A DNA stretch of 15,556 nt. It comes from Actinomycetes bacterium. GTDB lineage: Bacteria > Actinomycetota > Acidimicrobiia > Acidimicrobiales > Palsa-688. The notes below the pieces were generated by a model. That model was not told the DNA's origin and did not search any database. It saw only the letters and a list, made by a program, of their open reading frames with translations. Below, one piece after another: positions 1-6,826 of the stretch. Position numbers and translations under genes: made by a program. The stretch lies in contig JAKAXN010000068.1 of assembly GCA_021816565.1 (NCBI GenBank), positions 1-15,556 of the forward strand, in the 5' to 3' direction. Every line of letters starts with the position of its first letter. Position 1 is the stretch's first letter.

Positions 1-22
1 CGACCGCGGCCCCCCGGGTCTT

Positions 23-28
23 TAGACT
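23..28 (+). promoter_or_regulatory. Putative -10 box of a leaderless promoter
   Basis: The hexamer TAGACT fits the actinobacterial -10 pattern TANNNT. It ends 7 bases before the ATG at 36, so transcription would start at or next to the start codon. No Shine-Dalgarno sequence precedes that ATG, which agrees with a leaderless mRNA. The -35 region would lie at or beyond the window edge and cannot be judged. Confidence 0.45.
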
Positions 29-35
29 CTGTCCC

Positions 36-176
36 ATGACCGATCCCCAAGAGCGGACCCCTGGCCCCGACGACACGGCCGCGTTCCAGCGCTTCTACGG
101 AACCGGTCCGGGCGAGGAACGCAGCCGTGGCGTGATCTACCGCATCCTCGTCGGCTGGTGGCGCGACCGGCGGTGA
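36..176 (+). CDS. Small hypothetical protein, 46 residues
   Basis: An open frame begins MTDPQERTPGPDD and ends GWWRDRR before a TGA at 174-176. I do not recognise the family. The first half is acidic and polar. The second half has a short hydrophobic stretch (VIYRILVGWW, about residues 33-42) followed by a basic tail, so a weak membrane-surface contact is possible but unproven. Third codon positions are strongly G/C, as in the neighbouring real genes. A -10-like TAGACT 7 bases upstream explains the lack of a ribosome site. The cyclase gene starts 25 bases downstream on the same strand, so the two may be co-transcribed. Function unknown; existence is supported by codon use and promoter fit only. 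Confidence 0.5.
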   Translation: MTDPQERTPGPDDTAAFQRFYGTGPGEERSRGVIYRILVGWWRDRR

Positions 177-196
177 CGGCGCGCCCGGCGCGCCGT
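176..196. repeat. Perfect GC-rich inverted repeat (10-bp arms, 1-bp centre)
   Basis: The arms ACGGCGCGCC (176-185) and GGCGCGCCGT (187-196) are exact reverse complements around one C. The repeat starts on the last base of the small gene's stop codon and ends 5 bases before the cyclase ATG. It could be an operator for a dimeric regulator, or an RNA hairpin that affects cyclase translation. There is no T-run after it, so a classic intrinsic terminator is unlikely. Confidence 0.6.
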
Positions 197-201
197 CCCA
201 G

Positions 202-1179
202 ATGACCACCGGGGAGGTCACCCCCTCCGGGTCCGGGGAGCAGTCGGTCGTGGAGCGCCTGGCCGAGGCGGTCATGCCCGACAGCCGCCGGCTCAGCGGC
301 CCGGAGCTGGCCAGCGAGTCCGGGGTGGACCTGGAGCTGGCCCGCCGGCTGCGCCGGGCCATGGGGCTGCCCGACGCCCCCCTCGGCGAGGATGCCTACC
401 TCGACGCCGACGTCGAGGCCCTGCGCCGGGTTCGACATCTGGTGGAGACCGGCCGCCTGGACAACGCCGACCTGCTCCACATGGCCCGCACCCTGGGCCT
501 GGCCGCGGCCCGCATGGCCGACGCGGTGATCGGCTTCTGGACCGACCGGCTGGCCGAGACCGGTGACGAGCTGCTCGACCGGGAGCGCATCGACGAGCTC
601 GAGAAGGTCGTTGGATACCTCTTCAGGCGCCACCTCCTGGACTCCGCCACCCGCCAGGCCGGCTGGATCAACAGCAACGAGGAAGGCCCGGTGGTGGCCG
701 TGGGCTTCGCCGATCTGGTCGGCTTCACCTCGCTCAGCGAGCAGCTGAGCGACCGGGAGACAGCCGAGCTGATAGAGCGCTTCGAGGTGCTGGCCACCGA
801 TCAGGTGGTCGGCAGCGGCGGCCGGGTCATCAAGATGATCGGTGACGAGGTCATGTTCAGCTCGGAGGTGGACCAGGTGGGGGAGATCGCCCTCTCGCTG
901 GCCGAGACCTTCGACTCTCCGGACCTCCCCTCGGTGCGCGTCGGCGTGGCGTCGGGGTCGGTGGTATCCCAGGGCGGCGACCTGTTCGGCCCGGTCGTCA
1001 ACCTGGCCTCCCGGGCCACCATCGCGGCCCGCCCGGGATCGGTGCTGATATCACCGTCGCTCGCCGAGGTTCTGCGCGACGATCCCCGCTACGCGGTGCA
1101 GGCCATCCGCGCCCACCGGCTGAAGGGCATCGGGTTCGTCCGGCTGGCCGTGCTGCGCCGCGCCGACGCCACCCACTGA
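202..1179 (+). CDS. Class III adenylate/guanylate cyclase with N-terminal regulatory domain (Rv1264-like)
   Basis: This 325-residue soluble protein would make cyclic AMP (or cGMP) from the nucleoside triphosphate. Residues about 18-155 are helical and resemble the regulatory half of mycobacterial Rv1264-type cyclases. Residues 163-325 are the cyclase homology domain. The catalytic set looks complete: metal-binding D171 (FADLVGFT) and D215 (MIGDEVMF), purine-recognition K211 with D260 (DLFG), and transition-state N267 and R271 (VNLASR). The Lys/Asp pair favours ATP. The regulatory part is somewhat shorter than in Rv1264, which senses pH. The ATG at 202 has no clear ribosome site; a GTG at 250 sits 9 bases after GGGGAG and would remove 16 unconserved-looking residues, so it is a serious alternative start. 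No membrane segment is visible. The gene is bracketed by GGCGCGCC palindromes. Confidence 0.9.
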   Translation: MTTGEVTPSGSGEQSVVERLAEAVMPDSRRLSGPELASESGVDLELARRLRRAMGLPDAPLGEDAYLDADVEALRRVRHLVETGRLDNADLLHMARTLGLAAARMADAVIGFWTDRLAETGDELLDRERIDELEKVVGYLFRRHLLDSATRQAGWINSNEEGPVVAVGFADLVGFTSLSEQLSDRETAELIERFEVLATDQVVGSGGRVIKMIGDEVMFSSEVDQVGEIALSLAETFDSPDLPSVRVGVASGSVVSQGGDLFGPVVNLASRATIAARPGSVLISPSLAEVLRDDPRYAVQAIRAHRLKGIGFVRLAVLRRADATH

Positions 1180-1201
1180 AGGCTCGGCGCGCCGGGGCTT
1201 C
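1178..1201 (+). terminator. Possible hairpin terminator after the cyclase
   Basis: The 24 bases from GAAG to CTTC fold on themselves: GAAG pairs with CTTC and CGGCG pairs with CGCCG, with one G-G mismatch and one G-U pair between. The hairpin starts inside the cyclase stop codon. It is followed by TGCCCGTTTCTCC, which is only weakly T-rich. It may slow or stop transcription, but it is not a textbook intrinsic terminator. Confidence 0.3.
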
Positions 1202-1349
1202 TGCCCGTTTCTCCGGATTTCGCGGGACGTGCGACGGAGGTCACCGGCCCTAGAAGGAAAACCGGACCAAACCGCCGAAATAGGACCCGTCCGAATAGAG
1301 GCGGCCATGCGGTTGCCACATGCTCACGAGTTCCGGGGGGAGCGGCTTA
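1202..1349 (+). promoter_or_regulatory. Leader and probable promoter region of the transporter operon
   Basis: This is the only sizeable intergenic stretch in the window, and it is less GC-rich than its surroundings around 1251-1300. It holds two similar boxes, CCGAAATAG (1275-1283) and CCGAATAG (1291-1298), 16 bases apart. They could be regulator half-sites or A/T-rich promoter elements. I could not fix a convincing -35/-10 pair. A strong ribosome site (GGGGGAG, 1336-1342) lies near its end, 7 bases before a GTG at 1350. Confidence 0.35.
1336..1342 (+). promoter_or_regulatory. Ribosome binding site that decides the GTG start at 1350
   Basis: GGGGGAG lies 7 bases before GTG 1350, an ideal spacing. 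The in-frame ATG at 1320 has no comparable site. Starting at 1350 puts the arginine cluster (LRRR) directly at the amino end of a normal signal peptide, which supports this choice. Confidence 0.55.
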
Positions 1350-2837
1350 GTGCTCAGGCGGCGACAGGTCAAGTGGTTGGCCGGCGGTTTGTCGGCCACG
1401 CTGGCGGCGACGGGGGCGACCATGATGGGCGCCGCCCCGAGGGCCCACGCCGACCCCTCGCCGGGTCAGGGCTCGGCGTCGGCCCAGGCCCTGGCCGTGG
1501 CCCCCCACGACGGTTCGCTGGCGGTGGGCGTGGTCCTCGGCGAGGCCCTGGCCGGCCACACCAACGACGTGGCCCGGGCCCAGTCCCAGGGGATCGACCT
1601 GGGGGCCATAGGCACGGCCCTGACCAGCTACAACTGCGGATCGCAGAGCCTGAAGCCCGACCAGATCCCCCAGGCCCTCACCACCGAGACCGGCGATCCG
1701 GGCGCCAGCAAGGGGGTCACCCAGCAGCCCGATCCGGCGACAGGGTCCAACCAGCCGTCGTACGGCTCCTACGAGTACGTGAAGGCGAACTCCACGCCCT
1801 ACGGAGAGGCGGAGACCAGCTTCGCCCCAGTGAACGCCGGGGGGTTCACCGTCTCAGCCATGACCACCAAGGCGTGGTCGGGGCTGGTCAACGGTCAGCG
1901 GGAAGCCGGTGCCACCGCCGACATAGGGGCGCTGGACATCGCCAACGGCCTGGTGAAGATCGACGGCCTGCACTGGAAGTCGGTGTACCCCTCCGGCGGC
2001 ACCGCCGAGCCCAGCGGCACCTTCACCATCGGTTCGCTGGACATCGCCGGGAAGTCGGTTCCGGTACCCGCCGGCCAGGGCCTCACCGCCCTGCAGAACG
2101 CCATCAACACGGTGCTCGGGACACTGGGGATCAAGGTGGTGCTGCCGGTGTCGTCGGTGCAGCAGGGAGTGCAGTCGGTCACCCCGCTGCAGATCGAGGC
2201 GGTGCCCAACAAGACCCGCGACACCATCCTCAACCTGGGGCTCAACGCCACCGAGGCCCAGCAGCAGCAGGTCCTCGGGGGCCTGGAGAACGGGTTCCCC
2301 GGTGAGCCCGCCCAGCTGGCCAAGGTCCTGTGCCAGTCGGACACGCCGATAACCGTGGCCCAGGTGGCCATCGCCTCGGTGAACGGCGGCGGCTACCTGT
2401 CGGCCGGTCTGGGTGGCGTCACGTCGTCCAGCTCGGCGGTCCAGGCGAACCAGTACCACCTGAACCTGCTGGGCCCCATCTCCCTCGGGGTCGGGTCGGG
2501 GTCGTCGGCCCCGGTGGGCTCCCTCACCGGGACCTCCCTCTCCGGGGCCGGGACGGCTCCGGCCGTCTCCGCCACCGGGGCCTCACCCAGCCTGTCCGCC
2601 ACCGGGTCCGCCGCCACCCCGTCGGCGGCGCCGACGGCAGGAGCCGGGACGGCCGCCCCGTCGACCGGCTCGGGGACCGCGGGGCAGCTGGCCGCCTCAC
2701 CGGCGGCGGTCAGCTACTCGGCCGGGGGTCCGCTTCTGGCCATCGGGATCGCCGGCCTGGGCCTGATCGGCCTGCTGGCCGAGGCGGACCGCCGGATGAT
2801 GCGCCGGGCCCAGTACACCGTCAACTTCGAGGAGTAA
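1350..2837 (+). CDS. Secreted surface protein with signal peptide and C-terminal membrane anchor
   Basis: From GTG 1350 the product has 495 residues. Residues 1-34 form a clear signal peptide: RRRQVK, then a hydrophobic core, then cleavage after AHA. Residues about 35-380 form an extracellular domain rich in Val, Gly and Thr, likely beta-sheet, with two cysteines (96 and 328) that could form a disulfide. Residues about 382-458 are a low-complexity Ala/Ser/Thr/Gly/Pro linker. Residues about 459-477 form one membrane helix, followed by the basic tail RRMMRR. The layout resembles actinobacterial 'choice-of-anchor' surface proteins, but I cannot assign a family firmly. It stops 3 bases before the substrate-binding protein gene, so the two are translated from one mRNA; a role as accessory receptor or scaffold for the importer is inference. 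An ATG at 1320 would add 10 residues. Confidence 0.8.
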   Translation: MLRRRQVKWLAGGLSATLAATGATMMGAAPRAHADPSPGQGSASAQALAVAPHDGSLAVGVVLGEALAGHTNDVARAQSQGIDLGAIGTALTSYNCGSQSLKPDQIPQALTTETGDPGASKGVTQQPDPATGSNQPSYGSYEYVKANSTPYGEAETSFAPVNAGGFTVSAMTTKAWSGLVNGQREAGATADIGALDIANGLVKIDGLHWKSVYPSGGTAEPSGTFTIGSLDIAGKSVPVPAGQGLTALQNAINTVLGTLGIKVVLPVSSVQQGVQSVTPLQIEAVPNKTRDTILNLGLNATEAQQQQVLGGLENGFPGEPAQLAKVLCQSDTPITVAQVAIASVNGGGYLSAGLGGVTSSSSAVQANQYHLNLLGPISLGVGSGSSAPVGSLTGTSLSGAGTAPAVSATGASPSLSATGSAATPSAAPTAGAGTAAPSTGSGTAGQLAASPAAVSYSAGGPLLAIGIAGLGLIGLLAEADRRMMRRAQYTVNFEE

Positions 2838-2840
2838 CCA

Positions 2841-4643
2841 ATGACCGCGCCCAACCGCGGGCCCGGGAGCCGGGGGAGCAGGCCTGCCTCCAGCCCCCCG
2901 CCCGGCTACTTCAGTGTCTTCCAGCGGCTGTTCCGGGGCTACGGCCCCATGGCGGTCCTGGTCGCCGTGCTCGTGATAGTCGCCCTGTTCGTCCCGAGCC
3001 GGGTGCCGAAGACCACGGCGGTGGCCGCCGGCGCCACCGCGACCCTGCAGCCGGGCACCGCCTCCGGCAGCGCATCGGCGTCGGCGGCGGCCAGCCCCTC
3101 CGCCGCCGGAACGGCCGGGACCGCCCCCGGGGCGGGCGCCGCCGGGGCGGCCGCCGGGGCCAGCCCATCCGCCGCCGGCTCCGGGGGCACCTCCGGAGGA
3201 GCGGCCGCGTCGGCCTCTCCGGCTGCCGCGACCGGCCACAGCGGGCAGGTGGCCGGGGGCGTGGGGGCGGCCAAGGTCGTGCCCTGCGGGGGCCAGAACC
3301 TGCAGATCCCGGGTGACCCGTACTCCCCGCCGTGCGAGACCTTCAGCGGCAGCAACGGGGGCGCCACCTCCATGGGGGTCACGCCGACCACGATCAACGT
3401 CTCTTTCCGCCTGACCAGCGACCAGAGCTTCCAGCAGACGCTGGCCCAGCTGGCCGGGGCTTCCCTGAAGGACACCAACGCCGACACCGAGCGCACGGTC
3501 CTGGCCCTGGCCCAGTACTTCAACAGCCACTTCCAGTTCTACGGCCGCAAGATCGTGGTGCACTTCTTCAACGGCCAGGGCTCGCTGTCCAACGAGCTGC
3601 TCGGAACCGGTCAGGCCCAGGCCGAGGCGGACGCCCTCACGGCCAAGTCCATGAAGGTGTTCGCCGACCTGTCCGCGGAGTCGGAGCCCTACGCCGACGC
3701 CCTGGCCAAGCAGGGCGTGATGGCCTTCGGGGACCCGTACATGTCCCGGGCCTGGCACCAGCAGCACGCCCCCTACACCTGGTCGGTGGCGACCGACGGC
3801 ACCGACGTGGCATCCCTGTCGGCCCACTACGCGGTGCAGAAGCTCTGCCCCCCGGGGACCCCGGCGGCCTACGCCGGCGGCTCCTTGAAGAACGCCCCCC
3901 GCAAGTTCGCCCTGCTCGCCCCGGAGAACTCCTGGTACCAGGAGTCGGTCAAGGTGGCCCAGGGGATCATGCAGGCCGCCGGGTGCCAGGCATCGATCTT
4001 CACCTACAGCCTGGACCTGGGCACCATGTCCCAGCAGGCCGCCAACCTGGTGTCGAAGCTGAAGAGCGGAGGGTTCACCACCGTCATATGCGGCTGTGAC
4101 CCCATCTTCCCCGTGTACATGTCCGGGCAGGGCAACCAGCAGGGCTACCTGCCGGAGTTCATCATCACCGGCACCGCCCTGACCGACGCCGACTACTCCG
4201 CCCAGCTGTGGAACCAGAACTTCACGGCCCACGCCTTCGGGCTCAGCCCCAACGCCCCGACGGTCCCCTACACCCAGACCATCGGGTACGCCGCCTACAA
4301 GACGGTGCGCAGCGATGAGCCGGCGTTCTTCGTCAACCAGATCTACGCCCAGATGGATCAGATGGCCATCGGCATACAGATGGCCGGTCCGAACCTCACC
4401 CCGCAGACCTTCCAGCAGGGCATGTTCAACTACCCGCCCAGGGAGGGCCCGATGGGCCTCTGGGGGTGGAGCCCGCAGCAGTACACCGTGCCCAACGACG
4501 TACGGGAGATCTGCTACAGCCCCACCGCCATCTCCGCCTACAACGGCAAGCCGGGAGCGTACGTGCCGAGCAGTTCCAACAACGCCCGCTGGACCGCCAA
4601 CGACATCCCGAAGGGAAAGCCCGGATGCCCGATCCCGTCGTGA
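2841..4643 (+). CDS. Membrane-anchored substrate-binding protein of a branched-chain-amino-acid-type ABC importer
   Basis: This 600-residue protein captures the ligand outside the cell for the Liv-type permease encoded next to it. A ribosome site, GAGGAG (2829-2834), sits 6 bases before the ATG. Residues 1-35 are basic and cytoplasmic; residues 36-52 are a hydrophobic anchor with no lipobox cysteine and no good cleavage site. Residues about 53-142 are an Ala/Ser/Gly/Pro linker long enough to cross the cell wall. From about 145 on, the sequence looks like a type I periplasmic-binding fold (Peripla_BP_6 class): alternating strands and helices such as TTINVSF, KIVVHFF, KFALLAP and TTVICGC. Two cysteines (149 and 165) open this domain and may be bridged. 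Standard LivJ/LivK proteins are about 370 residues and lipid-anchored in Gram-positives, so the anchor and linker account for much of the extra length. The ligand cannot be predicted. Confidence 0.85.
   Translation: MTAPNRGPGSRGSRPASSPPPGYFSVFQRLFRGYGPMAVLVAVLVIVALFVPSRVPKTTAVAAGATATLQPGTASGSASASAAASPSAAGTAGTAPGAGAAGAAAGASPSAAGSGGTSGGAAASASPAAATGHSGQVAGGVGAAKVVPCGGQNLQIPGDPYSPPCETFSGSNGGATSMGVTPTTINVSFRLTSDQSFQQTLAQLAGASLKDTNADTERTVLALAQYFNSHFQFYGRKIVVHFFNGQGSLSNELLGTGQAQAEADALTAKSMKVFADLSAESEPYADALAKQGVMAFGDPYMSRAWHQQHAPYTWSVATDGTDVASLSAHYAVQKLCPPGTPAAYAGGSLKNAPRKFALLAPENSWYQESVKVAQGIMQAAGCQASIFTYSLDLGTMSQQAANLVSKLKSGGFTTVICGCDPIFPVYMSGQGNQQGYLPEFIITGTALTDADYSAQLWNQNFTAHAFGLSPNAPTVPYTQTIGYAAYKTVRSDEPAFFVNQIYAQMDQMAIGIQMAGPNLTPQTFQQGMFNYPPREGPMGLWGWSPQQYTVPNDVREICYSPTAISAYNGKPGAYVPSSSNNARWTANDIPKGKPGCPIPS
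3089..3178 (+). repeat. Direct repeat in the linker coding region of the binding protein
   Basis: A 21-base unit at 3089-3109 recurs at 3158-3178 with one difference (C versus A at its tenth base). The copies are 69 bases, or exactly 23 codons, apart, and both encode ASPSAAG. The in-frame spacing suggests the linker was lengthened by slippage or unequal exchange without breaking the frame. Confidence 0.6.
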
Positions 4644-6826
4644 TCGCCGACCCGGCGACGGACATCCCGCTGCTGCAGCGGTGGAAGTCCCTCACCGTGC
4701 GCCAGCGGTGGGCTGTCGCTCTGGGCGCGGTGGTCCTGCTCTACGCGGTGGTCGCCCTGACCACCGGCACCCACGGCTACCTGCACCGCAAGGCACCCAT
4801 CGGGATCATCCTGCTGGGGGTGGTCTACGGTTCGGCCACCGCCCTGGGGGCCATGGGCCTGATCCTGGTGTACCGGGCCAACCGGTTCATCAACTTCGCC
4901 CACGGCGCCCTCGGGTCCCTGGTAGGGGTGCTGGTAATCGGGCTGGTCAAGGTGCACGGGCTCAACTACTGGCTGGCCCTGCCGCTGGCCACCGCGGTGG
5001 GCGCCGCGGTGGGCGGGATCACCGAGATCACCACCATCCGCCGGTTCCGCAACTCAGCCCGGCTGATCGTGCTGGTGGCCAGCATCGGCCTGGCCCAGCT
5101 GTACGGCGGGCTGGAGCTGGCCGGCACCAAGGCCATCCACTTCGTGTCGCTGACCGGGGCGTTCTCGCCGCCGTTCAACATGTCTGTGACCATCGACGTG
5201 TACACCTTCCAGAGCAACGCCATCATGATCGTGCTGGTCGTGCCGCTCGTCATCGCCTTCCTGGTGTGGTTCCTGAGGCGCACCGCGGCAGGGGTGGCGG
5301 TGCGGGCTGCGGCTGAGAACTCCGACCGGGCTCTGCTGCTCGGCATTCCGGTCAACCGGCTGTCGACGATCGTGTGGGTCATCGCCGGGGGCCTGGCCGC
5401 CCTCACCTACATGCTGCAGGCCCCCTTTGAGGGCGTGAAGCCCGGGGCCATCTCCAACGGCCCCACGGTGCTGGTCCCCATGCTGGCGGCCGCCGTGGTG
5501 GCCGGTATGGAATCGCTGCCGGTGGCGTTCGGGGCTGCGGTGGGGCTCGGGATCATGGAGCAGATCATCCGGTGGAACTTCAGCAATGACCCCTCGGTGG
5601 TCTGGGCCGGGTACCTGGCCGTGATCCTGGTGGCCCTGCTGGCCCGCTCTGGCAAGCTGACCCGGGCCCAGGAGGCCGGTGACTCGTCGTGGGCGTCGGT
5701 GGCGGTGGCCAAACCCATACCGCTCGAGCTGAGGCGCCTGCCCGAGGTGCTGTGGACCCGCCGGGCACTGCTGGCCGGCGTGGCCGCTCTGTTCGTCCTC
5801 GTGCCGCACTCGTGGAGCCCGAGCAGCCAGCTCCTCGCCGGCTTCGCCGTGGTGTGGGCGCTGGTGGGGGTGTCACTGGTGGTGCTGACCGGTTGGGGCG
5901 GGCAGATCAGCCTGGGCCAGTTCGGCTTCGCCGGGGTGGCCGGAATGGTGGCCGGCAACCTGATCGCCCGCTGGAACGTGGACCTTTTCTTCGTGATCGC
6001 CGTCTCGGCGGTGGCCGGTGGACTGGTGGCCCTGCTGATCGGACTACCGGCGCTGAGGATCAAGGGACTGTTCCTGGCCGCCACCACCCTGGCCATGGGG
6101 GTGGCGTTCGACCAGTACTTCCTCAACACCGACACGTTCCCGCAGTTCATCCCCACCAACGGCATACCGCGACCGCTGCTGCTGCAGCGGTTCGACCTCA
6201 ACAACTACTACGAGCTGTACGTGCTCTGCCTGGTGTTCCTCGGCCTGACCATCCTGGCGACCACCGGGCTGCGCAAGTCCCGCGCCGGTCGGGTACTGAT
6301 CGCCACCAACGACAACGAGCGGGCCGCGGCCTCGGCGTCGGTCGGCACCACGGCGGTGAAGCTGGGCGGCTTTGTCACCGCCGGTGTCATCGCGGGAATC
6401 GCCGGATGCCTGGACGCCCTCCTGCTGGGGGCGCTCAACCCGGGCAGCTTCCCGGCCGTCGACAGCATCACCGTGTTCTGCTATGCGGTGATCGGTGGGC
6501 TCGGGTCCGTTACGAGCGCCCTGATCGGCATCTTCACCTTCAAGTACCTGGAGACGATCACGGCCCTCGGCACCTACCGGGTGGCGGTCAGCGGGGCGGC
6601 GCTGCTGCTGGTGCTCATGTTCCTGCCGGGCGGCATCGGCCAGGTCCTGTTCTCGTGGCGGGACCGCCTGCTGCGCAGGGTCGCCAACCGACGGGGGATC
6701 CTGGTGCCGAGCCTGGTCGCTGACAAGCGTGACGGTGGCGGCGCCGACGCCGGCGACGCCGGGCTGCTGAGTGCTGCGCTGGCGGCCGAGGATGCCGGTC
6801 GGGACAAGGAGGCTGTAGGGGTATGA
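4625..6826 (+). CDS. Fused LivH-LivM branched-chain-amino-acid-type ABC permease
   Basis: One 733-residue chain carries both membrane subunits of a HAAT-family importer. Residues about 25-342 are the LivH half, shown by RANRFINFAHGALG (84-97) and the loop VRAAAENSDRALLLGIP (226-242), which contacts the ATPase. Residues about 375-680 are the LivM half, shown by LTGWGGQISLGQFGF (421-435), LRIKGLFLAATTLA (477-490) and the loop RVLIATNDNERAAASASVG (556-574). A hydrophilic joint (about 343-374) connects them, and residues about 680-733 are a charged, probably disordered cytoplasmic tail. Many membrane helices are visible in both halves. The ATG at 4625 lies inside the end of the binding-protein gene (19-base overlap) and has AAGGGA 8 bases upstream; frame extension further upstream is an antisense-like shadow. 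LivH and LivM are normally separate proteins of roughly 300 residues each. Confidence 0.92.
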   Translation: MPDPVVIADPATDIPLLQRWKSLTVRQRWAVALGAVVLLYAVVALTTGTHGYLHRKAPIGIILLGVVYGSATALGAMGLILVYRANRFINFAHGALGSLVGVLVIGLVKVHGLNYWLALPLATAVGAAVGGITEITTIRRFRNSARLIVLVASIGLAQLYGGLELAGTKAIHFVSLTGAFSPPFNMSVTIDVYTFQSNAIMIVLVVPLVIAFLVWFLRRTAAGVAVRAAAENSDRALLLGIPVNRLSTIVWVIAGGLAALTYMLQAPFEGVKPGAISNGPTVLVPMLAAAVVAGMESLPVAFGAAVGLGIMEQIIRWNFSNDPSVVWAGYLAVILVALLARSGKLTRAQEAGDSSWASVAVAKPIPLELRRLPEVLWTRRALLAGVAALFVLVPHSWSPSSQLLAGFAVVWALVGVSLVVLTGWGGQISLGQFGFAGVAGMVAGNLIARWNVDLFFVIAVSAVAGGLVALLIGLPALRIKGLFLAATTLAMGVAFDQYFLNTDTFPQFIPTNGIPRPLLLQRFDLNNYYELYVLCLVFLGLTILATTGLRKSRAGRVLIATNDNERAAASASVGTTAVKLGGFVTAGVIAGIAGCLDALLLGALNPGSFPAVDSITVFCYAVIGGLGSVTSALIGIFTFKYLETITALGTYRVAVSGAALLLVLMFLPGGIGQVLFSWRDRLLRRVANRRGILVPSLVADKRDGGGADAGDAGLLSAALAAEDAGRDKEAVGV

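Noticed and set aside
22..633. Minus-strand frame of 203 codons over the small gene and cyclase start
   Set aside because: No motif, biased composition, and it opposes the regulatory domain of a clear cyclase.
1229..2305. Plus-strand frame of 358 codons overlapping the surface-protein gene in another phase
   Set aside because: Arg/Gly/Pro-dominated translation with no signal peptide or domain; the overlapping phase gives a proper signal peptide, linker and anchor.
2560..2690. Low-complexity repeats in the surface-protein linker as a possible tandem repeat array
   Set aside because: Short recurrences such as TCCGCCACCGGG reflect repeated Ser-Ala-Thr-Gly codons; no regular unit or period.
2697..4232. 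Long minus-strand frame of 511 codons opposite the surface-protein and binding-protein genes
   Set aside because: Composition is Gly/Arg/Val-rich low complexity with no family motif, and it is the mirror of two well-supported plus-strand genes with high GC3. A typical shadow frame in GC-rich DNA.
4466..4624. N-terminal extension of the LivH-LivM frame by 53 codons
   Set aside because: It overlaps the binding-protein gene in another phase and reads as Arg/Gln-rich noise; AAGGGA before ATG 4625 marks the real start.
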